Below, one piece after another: positions 23,489 to 32,646 of a stretch of 64,000 nucleotides of DNA (the first letter of the stretch is position 1; each line of letters starts with the position of its first letter). The notes beneath the pieces were generated by a model. The model made no database searches, was not told the origin of the DNA, and worked only from the letters and a program-made list of their open reading frames with translations. The translations under genes were made by a program, and so were the position numbers. The DNA comes from Flavihumibacter soli (GTDB taxonomy: Bacteria > Bacteroidota > Bacteroidia > Sphingobacteriales > Sphingobacteriaceae): positions 62,001 to 126,000 of the forward strand of contig NZ_JAAFZB010000091.1 in NCBI RefSeq assembly GCF_010692725.1. The letters are read 5' to 3'.

Positions 23489-24505
23489 TCAGATAATATT
23501 TACTTCCCTTTCGAGGCTTACCCCGAATGTTTTTTGTACACTGTTGATTATATCAGCAGACAATTCGAAAATTTCTTTGCCAGTGGCATTTCCATGGTTT
23601 ACGAGCACCAAAGCCTGATTTTTCCATGTTCCTGTGTTTCCCACAATCTTGCCCTTCCACCCACATTGCTCAATCAACCATCCCGCAGCCAACTTAACAG
23701 CGTCATTACCAATCACATAGTGAACAATGTCCGGAAAAATAGACTGTATGTCCCTGAATTGGTCAGAACCAACAACGGGATTTTTAAAAAAGCTACCGGC
23801 ATTTCCAATAGTTGCCGGATCCGGAAGTTTACTTACTCTAATCGCTGATACAACATCAGACACATCTTTGATCGAAGGGTTTAATATCCCCCGGCTTTTT
23901 AACTCCTCGGATATGGCTCCATAACTCAATTGCGGCTTGAAGGTCCTGGAAAGCTTATATGTAACCTCGGTTATAATGTACCTTCCTTTGAGTTCATGCT
24001 TGAATATGCTGTCGCGATAACTGAAACTGCAGGCGGCATTATCAAATTCCTTAATTGAGCCCGTCTCAATATCGAAAGCTCGGCATGAATGAAAGACTTC
24101 CATAAGTTCAACTCCATAGGCTCCAATATTCTGAATGGGTGACGCTCCAACAGAACCGGGTATTAAGCTCAGGTTTTCAATTCCGGCAAATTCATTATTA
24201 ACACAGTACATTACCAGGTCATGCCAGACTACCCCACCACCAGCGGTTACAAATACATCGTCACCATCTTCCTTGCAGGTAATCCCCTGAATATTCATTC
24301 GAACAGCCAGCCCTTGAAAGTTACGTGTAAACAGCATGTTACTGCCACCGCCCAGTATAAGCAAAGGATCCTTTTGAAAATGCTCATCCCGATATAGTTC
24401 ATGCAACTCGTTTTCAGTGTTAATGGTTGTAAACCAGCGGGCATAAGCCGGAACTCTAAATGTATTCAGGGCTTGTAAAGAGATGTTTTCGGCTAGGTAG
24501 GGCAT
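23489..24505 (-). CDS. murB: UDP-N-acetylenolpyruvoylglucosamine reductase
   Basis: A 338-residue MurB of the E. coli type (type I). Visible are LGGGSNMLF (FAD pyrophosphate loop), PGSVGASPIQNIGAYGVE, the catalytic region YRDS, the Ser in GNAGSFFKNP and a C-terminal Glu region. It reduces UDP-GlcNAc enolpyruvate with NADPH to UDP-MurNAc for peptidoglycan synthesis in the cytoplasm. It lies alone, downstream of lpd with a terminator hairpin between. Confidence 0.97.
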   Translation of the reverse strand: MPYLAENISLQALNTFRVPAYARWFTTINTENELHELYRDEHFQKDPLLILGGGSNMLFTRNFQGLAVRMNIQGITCKEDGDDVFVTAGGGVVWHDLVMYCVNNEFAGIENLSLIPGSVGASPIQNIGAYGVELMEVFHSCRAFDIETGSIKEFDNAACSFSYRDSIFKHELKGRYIITEVTYKLSRTFKPQLSYGAISEELKSRGILNPSIKDVSDVVSAIRVSKLPDPATIGNAGSFFKNPVVGSDQFRDIQSIFPDIVHYVIGNDAVKLAAGWLIEQCGWKGKIVGNTGTWKNQALVLVNHGNATGKEIFELSADIINSVQKTFGVSLEREVNII

Positions 24506-24535
24506 ATTTCTTTAATGGGACACTTTTTTAATAAA

Positions 24536-24563
24536 GATTGCCATTAGGTAATTAATGGCAATC
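24536..24563 (-). terminator. Terminator between lpd and murB
   Basis: A perfect 11-bp inverted repeat GATTGCCATTA / TAATGGCAATC with a 6-nt loop. On the minus strand TTTATTAAAAAAG follows. Confidence 0.6.
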
Positions 24564-24588
24564 CTGTTGCAAGCTAAAAAAGCAATAA

Positions 24589-25992
24589 TTAAATGTGGAT
24601 GGCCCTATTGTCAGTGGCTGCCATACTAGCCTCGCGGAAGGCTTCGGTATACGTCGGGTGGGCATGGGATATCCGGGCGATGTCTTCGGCAGAAGCGCGA
24701 AACTCCATTGCCACAACAGCTTCTGCAATAACATCAGCTACGCGCGGACCGATCATGTGGACTCCGAGGATCTCGTCTGTACCAGCATCTGCCAGAACTT
24801 TAATTAATCCTTCCGTGTCCATACTGGCGCGCGCGCGTCCGCTTGCCTTGAAAGGAAATGATCCGGACTTATATTTTGTTCCTTGTTCCTTCAACTGTTC
24901 TTCAGTGAACCCAACACTGGCGACTTCAGGCCAGGTATAAACCACACCCGGGATCAAATTGTAATTGATATGCGGCTTTTGTCCGGCGATAATCTCGGCA
25001 ACGAATGTTCCCTCATCTTCAGCCTTGTGTGCGAGCATGGCACCCTTAACAACATCGCCGATAGCGTAGATCCCCGGAACAGAAGTTTCAAGATGATCAT
25101 TAACAGGTATCTTGTTTCCTCGTTCTTCCGTTTTAATTCCAATATTCTCGAGACCCAGGGCCTCAGTATAAGCTGTCCTTCCAACCGCCACCAGGCAATA
25201 GTCACCTTCGACAGAGACTTTCTCACCTTTAGAATTGTCGGCGGTTACTGTCACCTTACTTCCTTTTACCGTTGCGCCGGTCACTTTATGACTAAGCATG
25301 AATTGCATTCCCAGTTTAGACAGGGACTTCTGCAGTTCTTTGCCCATTGTTTTGTCCATGGTACTGATGATAGAGTCCATAAACTCAACTACTGTAACCT
25401 TCGAACCCAGACGTGCATACACAGAACCCAGTTCTAAGCCGATCACGCCCCCACCTATCAATATAAGATGCTTTGGAATTTCCTTCAGATTAAGAGCTTC
25501 GGTAGAGGTGATGATCCTCTTTCCGTCGGATTTGAGGAAAGGCAATTCTGTGGGTTTAGAACCAGTTGCAATGATCACATTTTTTGTTGTGATACTTTCA
25601 GACGATCCGTCCTCTTTCCTGATACTGATCGTATTCTTATCGGTGAAGGAGCCATGACCCTGGTATGAGGTAATTTTATTTTTCTTGAATAGAAAAGTAA
25701 TTCCACCGGTTGTCTGAGCAACCACCTCATTTTTACGCTTAACCATCTGGCTGAAATCAGGCTTTAGGTCTTTCAGATTGATACCATGCTCCTTGAAGTT
25801 GTGAAGTGCATTATGATAATGTTCAGTTGAGTCGAGCAGCGCTTTCGAAGGGATACAACCAACGTTGAGACAAGTTCCGCCAAAAGTCGGATACTTCTCT
25901 ATAACAGCTGTTTTTAAACCTAACTGAGCACAGCGAATTGCTGCTACATACCCGCCGGGGCCACTGCCAATTACTACTACATCGTATTGCAT
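24589..25992 (-). CDS. lpdA: Dihydrolipoyl dehydrogenase (E3)
   Basis: A 467-residue flavoprotein. The FAD motif GSGPGGYVAA (9-18), the redox pair C41 and C46 in GGTCLNVGCIPSK, the NAD motif GGGVIGLELGS and the C-terminal HxHP...E pair (SHAHPTYTEAF) are all present. It reoxidises dihydrolipoamide of 2-oxo acid dehydrogenase complexes and of the glycine cleavage system. The sucA-sucB genes lie 9 kb away on the same strand, and no other 2-oxo acid E1 or E2 gene is in the window, so it probably serves that complex among others. Confidence 0.97.
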   Translation of the reverse strand: MQYDVVVIGSGPGGYVAAIRCAQLGLKTAVIEKYPTFGGTCLNVGCIPSKALLDSTEHYHNALHNFKEHGINLKDLKPDFSQMVKRKNEVVAQTTGGITFLFKKNKITSYQGHGSFTDKNTISIRKEDGSSESITTKNVIIATGSKPTELPFLKSDGKRIITSTEALNLKEIPKHLILIGGGVIGLELGSVYARLGSKVTVVEFMDSIISTMDKTMGKELQKSLSKLGMQFMLSHKVTGATVKGSKVTVTADNSKGEKVSVEGDYCLVAVGRTAYTEALGLENIGIKTEERGNKIPVNDHLETSVPGIYAIGDVVKGAMLAHKAEDEGTFVAEIIAGQKPHINYNLIPGVVYTWPEVASVGFTEEQLKEQGTKYKSGSFPFKASGRARASMDTEGLIKVLADAGTDEILGVHMIGPRVADVIAEAVVAMEFRASAEDIARISHAHPTYTEAFREASMAATDNRAIHI

Positions 25993-26172
25993 GAAAGGAT
26001 CGTTTAAAATTTGCCAAAGGTAAATAACCTGATAGAAAAATCAGTAATTACTCAGCTTTAATTAAGCCCCGGATGAAAACCGCTGCTTCAGCAACAACAT
26101 TTTTACACCCGATCAGATCCATAAAATGAAAAAAAAATGTTTTAAACTATCTTTAGCGAGTTTAACTTAAGT

Positions 26173-28038
26173 ATGATGAAGATCTCTTTTCTGGCTTTGC
26201 TTTTATGCCTTAGCTTCCCGGTATTCGCACAGAATACTGATTCTGCCTATGTCCGCGACAACTATACTAAAACAGAAAAATATATACAGATGCGTGATGG
26301 CATAAAGCTGTTTACTGCAATTTATACTCCCAAAGACAAGTCGAAAAAATATCCGATCATGCTGAACCGTACTCCGTACACGGTATCCCCTTACGGGGAA
26401 AATCAATATAAAACGTCACTGGGTCCGACAATGCTATTTGCCAGGGAAGGCTATATCTTTGTTTACCAGGATGTCCGTGGCCGATGGATGAGTGAGGGTG
26501 AGTTTGAAGATGTCAGGCCTCATAACCCAAATAAGAAAAGTAAAAAGGACATTGATGAGAGCAGCGATACTTATGACACAATTGACTGGCTTGTAAAAAA
26601 TATTCCGTTGAATAATGGCCGCGTCGGAATCTACGGAACATCTTATCCCGGTTTCTATTCAACGACCTCTTTACCGGGAGCCCATCCTGCGCTTAAGGCT
26701 GTGTCACCACAGGCCCCGGTGACAGACTGGTTCATCGGCGATGACTTTCATCATAACGGGGCGCTCTTCCTGATGGATGCTTTTGGCTTTTACTCGGGCT
26801 TCGGTGTTCCGAGACCTAAACCCATTACGCCGGACAAAGGTCCGAAGCCATTTCATTACCCGGTTCATGATAACTATAAATTCTTCCTGGACCTGGGACC
26901 GTTAAAAAACGTGAAGAAAAAATACTTTGCTGATAGTATTAAATTCTGGAACGACCTGATGGCTCATGGAACCTATGATGAATTTTGGAAAGCACGGAAT
27001 ATCAGGCCACATTTAACAAATATAAAACCGGCTACCATGGTCGTCGGCGGTTTCTTTGATGCCGAAGATACTTTCGGAGCCCTTGCAACTTACAAAGCCA
27101 TAGAAGCACAGAATCCTGGAAATAACAACATGCTGGTGATGGGTCCCTGGTTTCACGGCGGCTGGCATCGCTCGACGGGGAATATGTTCGGTAATATTCA
27201 ATTCGGCAAGCCGACCAGCACCTGGTATCAGCAGAGCGTTGAATTCCCCTTTTTCCAGTATCATTTGAAGGATAAGCCTAAACCAGATCTGCCGGAAGCC
27301 GTGATCTTCGAAACAGGTTCAAACGAATGGCGTCGCTATGACGCTTGGCCACCGAAAAATGCGTCTGCTAAAACGCTTTTTTTCCACCCTGACGGTAAAC
27401 TTTCCTTTTCTGCTCCGATGCAGTCATCTGGCTTTGATGAATATATAAGCGATCCGAATAAACCGGTTCCTTATGCTGATGGCGTACACCTTGGCAGGAC
27501 CCGCGAATACATGATCGATGATCAGCGTTTCGCCTCCCGGCGTCCTGATGTCATGGTCTATCAAACGGAGATCTTAACCGAAGACCTTACTTTGGCGGGA
27601 CCGATTATTGCGGACCTTAAAATCTCGACCTCCGGAACCGATGCTGATTATGTTGTTAAATTAATCGACGTCTTCCCGGATAATTATCCAAACCCTCAGC
27701 CAAATCCCGGGAATATAGAAATGGGAGGTTACCAGATGCTGCTTCGCGGTGAAGTAATGCGTGGTAAATTCAGAAATAGTTTTGAAAAGCCAGAACCATT
27801 CATCCCGAACACGGTCACCCAGGTCAAATATACCCTCCCAGATGTAGCACACACGTTCAAGAAAGGGCACCGGATCATGATTCAGGTACAAAATTCATGG
27901 TTCCCCCTGGTGGACAGAAATCCGCAAAAATTCATGGACATTTACAATGCCGATGAAAAGGATTTTCAGAAAGCTATGCATCGCATTTATTACGACCGGA
28001 GTAATGCTTCCTCAGTTCAAATAACCGTTATCCAATAA
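26173..28038 (+). CDS. Secreted CocE/NonD-family alpha/beta hydrolase (X-Pro dipeptidyl-peptidase S15-like)
   Basis: A 621-residue protein with a signal peptide (FLALLLCLSFPVFAQ). Serine nucleophile S157 lies in GIYGTSYPGF, the GxSYxG form of the S15/CocE hydrolases. TYDTIDWLV, upstream of it, and the C-terminal jelly-roll (from about residue 420) complete the architecture of alpha-amino acid ester hydrolases and cocaine esterases. Two adjacent ATG codons (26173, 26176) are possible starts. The M1-like peptidase gene follows after 21 nt on the same strand, so both are probably expressed together as exported peptide-degrading enzymes. Confidence 0.9.
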   Translation: MMKISFLALLLCLSFPVFAQNTDSAYVRDNYTKTEKYIQMRDGIKLFTAIYTPKDKSKKYPIMLNRTPYTVSPYGENQYKTSLGPTMLFAREGYIFVYQDVRGRWMSEGEFEDVRPHNPNKKSKKDIDESSDTYDTIDWLVKNIPLNNGRVGIYGTSYPGFYSTTSLPGAHPALKAVSPQAPVTDWFIGDDFHHNGALFLMDAFGFYSGFGVPRPKPITPDKGPKPFHYPVHDNYKFFLDLGPLKNVKKKYFADSIKFWNDLMAHGTYDEFWKARNIRPHLTNIKPATMVVGGFFDAEDTFGALATYKAIEAQNPGNNNMLVMGPWFHGGWHRSTGNMFGNIQFGKPTSTWYQQSVEFPFFQYHLKDKPKPDLPEAVIFETGSNEWRRYDAWPPKNASAKTLFFHPDGKLSFSAPMQSSGFDEYISDPNKPVPYADGVHLGRTREYMIDDQRFASRRPDVMVYQTEILTEDLTLAGPIIADLKISTSGTDADYVVKLIDVFPDNYPNPQPNPGNIEMGGYQMLLRGEVMRGKFRNSFEKPEPFIPNTVTQVKYTLPDVAHTFKKGHRIMIQVQNSWFPLVDRNPQKFMDIYNADEKDFQKAMHRIYYDRSNASSVQITVIQ

Positions 28039-28059
28039 TAATCATAGAATAAATTCATT

Positions 28060-29703
28060 TTGAAAACGAAATTTTTATATTTTTTTCTGAGCATCTGCAT
28101 CGCTCAGTCAAGCCTTGCCCAGAATAAGCAAAGCTTTACAAGAGCAGATTCGCTGCGCGGAAATTTAACGCCGCTGAGGACCTGTTATGACATCAATTTC
28201 TATCACCTCGATGTCAAGATTGACATAGATAATCAGGCGATAAACGGATCTAATCTGTTTAAGTTTACAGCAACCAGAGACTTTGATAGGTTGCAATTTG
28301 ACCTGTTTGAGAATTTAAGTATCAGTAAAGTCGTGTACAGAGGTGCTGAGCTCAAATTTACACGTGAGTTTAACGCGGTATTTGTTGACTTCCCTTCAAC
28401 GATTAAAAAGGGAACCGTTGATGAATTTACGGTTTACTATAGCGGAAATCCCACAATTGCCAAAAGAGCGCCATGGGATGGTGGATTTGTATTCTCGAAG
28501 GACAAGGCAGGCAAGCCCTGGATTGCCACTGCCGTACAGGGCTTTGGTGCAAGTTCGTGGTGGCCGACAAAAGATCACCAGGCTGATGAGGTAGACAGTA
28601 TGCTGATCAGCATTTCCGTTCCGCCCGGATTAATGGATGTAAGCAACGGTCGTTTACGGTCCGTAGATAAATTAGAAGACGGGTTTTCCAGGTACAATTG
28701 GTATGTCTCCTACCCGATCAACAACTACAGTGTTAGCTTGAATATCGCAGATTACAAACATTTCAGCGAAAATTTTCAAGGCGAAAACGGCAACCTGACA
28801 CTGGATTATTACGTCTTGCCTGAAAATCTGGAGCAGGCAAAAACACATTTTGCTGCCGACGTTAAGCCTATGCTGAGTTGTTTCGAAAATTGGTTTGGGC
28901 CGTATCCATTCTATCGGGATGGATTCAAGTTAATCGAAACACCCTACTTAGGCATGGAACATCAGAGTGCCGTAACATATGGCAATAAATATAAAAAGGG
29001 ATATTTAGGTAGAGACCTTTCAGGAACTGGTCTTGGCCTTGCCTGGGATTTCATCATTATTCATGAAAGCGGCCATGAATGGTTTGGCAACAACATTACT
29101 TCAAAAGACATTGCAGACATGTGGATCCATGAGGGATTTACCTCTTACTCAGAAGGTTTGTTTGTGGAGTGTACACAAGGGAAGGAAGCGGGTATTAAAT
29201 ACATAGCTGGGGTTCGCAAGGGCATTAAAAACGATTCTCCGATCATAGGATCGTATAATGTGAATTCGGAAGGCTCCGGAGATATGTATCCTAAAGGGGC
29301 AAATTTGTTGCAAACAATCCGGGCACTGCTTAATAATGATACAAAATGGCGGGAGATATTACGCGGTTTAAACAAGCAGTTCGGTCTTAAGACAACCACT
29401 AGTAAGGAAGTGGAAGATTATTTGAGTAAACATACGGGAATGGATCTAAAGCCGGTGTTCGACCAGTATCTGAGAACCGTAAACATTCCGGAACTTAGCT
29501 ATGAAATTAAAAACCACAAACTAGTATATAAGTGGACCAATGTGATCGATGGATTTAACATGCCCGTCCTTGTAAGCGATGGCAATAAGAGCATCTGGCT
29601 GAAGCCGGGTAAGTCGGAAAAATCAATTTCTTTTAAGTCAGACAGTCTATCAGTCGACCCCGCATTCTATGTGAATGTTAAACTAAAATCTTCAGGACTG
29701 TAA
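28060..29703 (+). CDS. Secreted M1-family metallopeptidase
   Basis: A 547-residue protein with a signal peptide, begun at a TTG codon: there is no ATG in a suitable place, and the TTG gives MKTKFLYFFLSICIAQSSLAQ. The exopeptidase motif appears as GMEHQ (298-302) and the zinc site as HESGHEW (His335, His339) with Glu358 in WIHEGFTSY, all in M1 order. The usual second domain is short, so it is a small M1 protein, probably a periplasmic or surface aminopeptidase. It is 21 nt downstream of the CocE-like gene. Substrate unknown. Confidence 0.92.
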   Translation: MKTKFLYFFLSICIAQSSLAQNKQSFTRADSLRGNLTPLRTCYDINFYHLDVKIDIDNQAINGSNLFKFTATRDFDRLQFDLFENLSISKVVYRGAELKFTREFNAVFVDFPSTIKKGTVDEFTVYYSGNPTIAKRAPWDGGFVFSKDKAGKPWIATAVQGFGASSWWPTKDHQADEVDSMLISISVPPGLMDVSNGRLRSVDKLEDGFSRYNWYVSYPINNYSVSLNIADYKHFSENFQGENGNLTLDYYVLPENLEQAKTHFAADVKPMLSCFENWFGPYPFYRDGFKLIETPYLGMEHQSAVTYGNKYKKGYLGRDLSGTGLGLAWDFIIIHESGHEWFGNNITSKDIADMWIHEGFTSYSEGLFVECTQGKEAGIKYIAGVRKGIKNDSPIIGSYNVNSEGSGDMYPKGANLLQTIRALLNNDTKWREILRGLNKQFGLKTTTSKEVEDYLSKHTGMDLKPVFDQYLRTVNIPELSYEIKNHKLVYKWTNVIDGFNMPVLVSDGNKSIWLKPGKSEKSISFKSDSLSVDPAFYVNVKLKSSGL

Positions 29704-29839
29704 TTGGGAGCTATTTTTTAAAAAAAATGTGATGAAGGATGCAACTTTTCCAGGGAACAAGGCGTCATATATAACAATTGCATTAACAAGTTAACAAGGG
29801 ATTTTTACGGCATCCTCTGAAACCAATCCAAGTAAAACT

Positions 29840-30577
29840 ATGAAAACATCATTGTACACATTAATGCTATCCGCATTCATTATCTCAGCAGCCCAGACTA
29901 GCAGCACCGCTCATACCCTGGTTAAAATCGTAAAGGCCAACAAGCTAAACGACGAAGAGCGTAATGTTTCAGGATTTAAAGGCGTTTCCTCCTCGGGAAG
30001 TTATAACGTGAAGATCACTATGGGTAATAAGGAAAGCCTGAGGCTGGAAGGTGATGAAGAAATGATCAAAGAAATAGAAACTGTTGTGGAAGACGGCATC
30101 TTAAAAATCAAGAATAAGAAAAACTCTGATCGTATATGGCGATCTTTAAAAGGTAAAGTAAACATCTACATTACTGCGAAAACTTTAAATAGTGTGACCC
30201 TGAGCGGTTCAGGCGACATCAGTGTAAATGGTGTGGTGAAAGCAAGCCGCCTGACGAATACTTTAAGCGGATCAGGCAGTATCTCGATGTCAGCAGATGC
30301 GGAGGAATACATCGGGACTATTAGCGGATCCGGAGAGATGGAGATTAGTGGCACTGCTGATAAGGCAAATGTTACAATTGCTGGATCCGGTGATTTTGAA
30401 GGACGAAATTTCAAAACTTCAGAGGCCCAGATCAAAGTAAGCGGATCAGGCAATGTATCGATAGGAGCCGACCAAAGCCTGAATGCTGTGGTGAGTGGAT
30501 CGGGCAATATTTTATATTCTGGAAACCCTAAAGTCTCTAAGACAAAGAGCGGCTCAGGTAATATCTCACAGTTATAG
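29840..30577 (+). CDS. Secreted GIN-domain (DUF2807) protein
   Basis: A 245-residue protein with a signal peptide. From about residue 45 it is a right-handed beta-solenoid of the GIN (DUF2807) type, with the motif SGSG repeating at regular spacing (LSGSGDIS, LSGSGSIS, ISGSGEME, IAGSGDFE, VSGSGNVS, VSGSGNIL, KSGSGNIS). GIN proteins are common exported Bacteroidota proteins of unknown function and often accompany putative auto-transport or adhesion genes. Single gene followed by a strong terminator. Confidence 0.9.
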   Translation: MKTSLYTLMLSAFIISAAQTSSTAHTLVKIVKANKLNDEERNVSGFKGVSSSGSYNVKITMGNKESLRLEGDEEMIKEIETVVEDGILKIKNKKNSDRIWRSLKGKVNIYITAKTLNSVTLSGSGDISVNGVVKASRLTNTLSGSGSISMSADAEEYIGTISGSGEMEISGTADKANVTIAGSGDFEGRNFKTSEAQIKVSGSGNVSIGADQSLNAVVSGSGNILYSGNPKVSKTKSGSGNISQL

Positions 30578-30592
30578 ATACCGGAAAAGGTA

Positions 30593-30637
30593 AAAGAAAG
30601 CGGCGGAAACCATGAAGGTATCCGCCGCTTTCTTTTT
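30593..30637. terminator. Bidirectional terminator, GIN gene / outer-membrane protein
   Basis: A perfect 15-bp inverted repeat AAAGAAAGCGGCGGA / TCCGCCGCTTTCTTT with a 13-nt loop, followed by TT and A/T on the plus strand. It sits between convergent genes. Confidence 0.85.
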
Positions 30638-30650
30638 ATATATCATTTCA

Positions 30651-31547
30651 TCAGAACCGAACGCCCAGCATATATAAGTTTTGAAGAAAATTCAGTTTTT
30701 GGCTGGCTTTATCAAAATTGTTTCTGCCGGTGGTATGAATCTCATACATATTGGAATGGCCACCCTCCAGACTAGCAACAAAAAATACAGACTTATTGAA
30801 ATTAAACATTAAGCCGGCCTTTATTGAAGCAGCCCAGCCTGAAAAATTTAATTTGTTATTCTCGCCAATGGTAAACAACCTGACATCGGCACGCGGAATG
30901 ATTGCACCTACACCTAAGCCTGTTTCAAGGGCGAGAGAAGTTCTGCCATTATCCGACACCCAGATATCATCGTACCGGTGCACATGGGTACTTACATAAT
31001 TGAAGCCGTCTGTGTATTCCATGGTCAAAAGTTGCGGTGTTACCGTCACAGTCTCATTATCATATTCACCGGCATATGGTCCTGTAGGAATTACCGGGTT
31101 CGAAACCTCCGTTCCGATAACCCCATTGATAATAACCTGCTGAGGCACATCCATGACATACTTCATGTGATCATAGCCAAAAGTTATGCTGTAGCGGTCA
31201 GAGAAATAGTATCCGGCGTGTATGTTGTATTGATAACTGGGTTTATAAGGCTGATCCTCACCGGATACATCCTTAAGCGTAAAGTTATAACCTGGCCCCT
31301 CAAGGTTAATATCGCTTTTCCCGTATCCGGACCAATTGGTTCCAAAATTGAAAAAGAATTTCCCTTTTTTTGAATACGATCTGAGGTTAGTATTAAACCA
31401 GTTGGTGGTATCTCGAAATACCTTTACGGAATCAATATGTTTTATGTGAGGTAATTCACTTGCCCTAAGTGTAGCAACGCCTAAGTATAAACAAATGGCG
31501 CCGACTAAAGAAAACACTTTCCCGCAAGTATGGTAATTAATTCTCAT
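30651..31547 (-). CDS. Hypothetical outer-membrane beta-barrel protein
   Basis: A 298-residue protein. A hydrophobic N-terminal stretch (residues about 11-28, VFSLVGAICLYLGVATLRAS) is a signal peptide. The rest alternates in beta-strand fashion with aromatic girdles (GKFFFNFGTNWSGYG, YFSDRYSITFGYDHM) and ends in LYMLGVRF, a C-terminal Phe strand typical of outer-membrane barrels. No family recognised. The next gene upstream on the strand is another predicted barrel-like protein. Confidence 0.7.
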   Translation of the reverse strand: MRINYHTCGKVFSLVGAICLYLGVATLRASELPHIKHIDSVKVFRDTTNWFNTNLRSYSKKGKFFFNFGTNWSGYGKSDINLEGPGYNFTLKDVSGEDQPYKPSYQYNIHAGYYFSDRYSITFGYDHMKYVMDVPQQVIINGVIGTEVSNPVIPTGPYAGEYDNETVTVTPQLLTMEYTDGFNYVSTHVHRYDDIWVSDNGRTSLALETGLGVGAIIPRADVRLFTIGENNKLNFSGWAASIKAGLMFNFNKSVFFVASLEGGHSNMYEIHTTGRNNFDKASQKLNFLQNLYMLGVRF

Positions 31548-31634
31548 AGAGCGAACAAGAACTCAAAAATACGTATTGAGCCCTGCTTAGAAAACTAATT
31601 TTGTAGCTGAAAAGTCAAGAATGACTCCCGCTAG

Positions 31635-32639
31635 CTATCTAGGAAGTGATTTTGCCCCGCCGATATTGTAACGTAAGCTAAATGCCTGCTGACTGTCGAC
31701 CTCACCTTCGAGAAAGTGAAAGGAGAAAGTAAACTTACCTTCAATATTTTTATATCGTATTGGTGAGTAACTCAGGTCAGTCCGATTATACTCTTTGGCC
31801 GTGTAAAACTGATCGCCATAAATTATATGATGTCCCTCTCCAAGATAAAGGGAATTCGTTACACCGAATTGTTTATAACCAGCATGCATTTCCAACAATA
31901 GCCCTGCAGGGGTTTCCCAGTCACTGACGCTTCTGGTACGCTCAAAAGACATTAAGCCACCTGTATTGATCGTCAAAGAGTCTAACATGGTCAGCTTACT
32001 TAGATCTAGTCCTACCTTTAATGCGGCAGCACCATTATCCTGAATATGATCGTCAGGTATGCTTACACCAGGACCGGCATTATGAAACATCATTGCATAG
32101 TGTGATACAAAAAATAACCCGTTTTTGTAAAGTCCTGAAAGTCCGAAAAGAAAAGTTTCCCTGTCAACGTCAGTTTGTCGGCTCGTCCAGTCTATCCAAA
32201 CTGTTTCATGTCCTTTGCCGGTATTTAATTTTACCAGCATACCTTCTACATTTGGCCTGTAATAGGTCAGAGTATCATTTAAGATGGCGCGCGGATAGTC
32301 ATCTAGCAGCTTTACCCGGGGAAAAGCGCCCATGTAAAAGTCCCAGCTTTTTTTCTGATACTGATAATAGATAACAGGATCAATCTTGGCGGTAAATTTT
32401 GAGGAACCAAATTCATGCAAGGCATTGAAACCGACCCTCAGGCGATGGACACTGTCCACAAGCAGTCCTATCTCCGGTGATAGCCTTGCTCCGAATATCG
32501 TCTGCGAGTACCTGTTTGACTTCATGTACTCCCGGTTATCTGCAAACGTATGGAGGTTAAGATTGCCTTCAACTTGTTGAGCAAGCGATGTAAAAGCTGA
32601 AAGGAATGTAATTAGAAATGTTAGGTAATAAATTCTCAT
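31635..32639 (-). CDS. Hypothetical secreted/outer-membrane protein
   Basis: A 334-residue protein with a signal peptide (FLITFLSAFTSLAQQ). Beta-rich, aromatic segments (FFVSHYAMMFHNAG, NTGGLMSFERT) suggest an outer-membrane barrel without TonB or CarboxypepD parts. I do not recognise a family. It starts 8 nt after the stop of the GT39 gene on the same strand, so it is probably cotranscribed with the two membrane-protein genes upstream and could work with them on a surface polymer. Confidence 0.6.
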   Translation of the reverse strand: MRIYYLTFLITFLSAFTSLAQQVEGNLNLHTFADNREYMKSNRYSQTIFGARLSPEIGLLVDSVHRLRVGFNALHEFGSSKFTAKIDPVIYYQYQKKSWDFYMGAFPRVKLLDDYPRAILNDTLTYYRPNVEGMLVKLNTGKGHETVWIDWTSRQTDVDRETFLFGLSGLYKNGLFFVSHYAMMFHNAGPGVSIPDDHIQDNGAAALKVGLDLSKLTMLDSLTINTGGLMSFERTRSVSDWETPAGLLLEMHAGYKQFGVTNSLYLGEGHHIIYGDQFYTAKEYNRTDLSYSPIRYKNIEGKFTFSFHFLEGEVDSQQAFSLRYNIGGAKSLPR

Positions 32640-32646
32640 TCGTTTT

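Noticed and set aside
24883-25437. 184-codon plus-strand frame across the lpd gene
   Set aside because: Reverse of the conserved lpd NAD-binding region; codon pattern follows lpd on the other strand.
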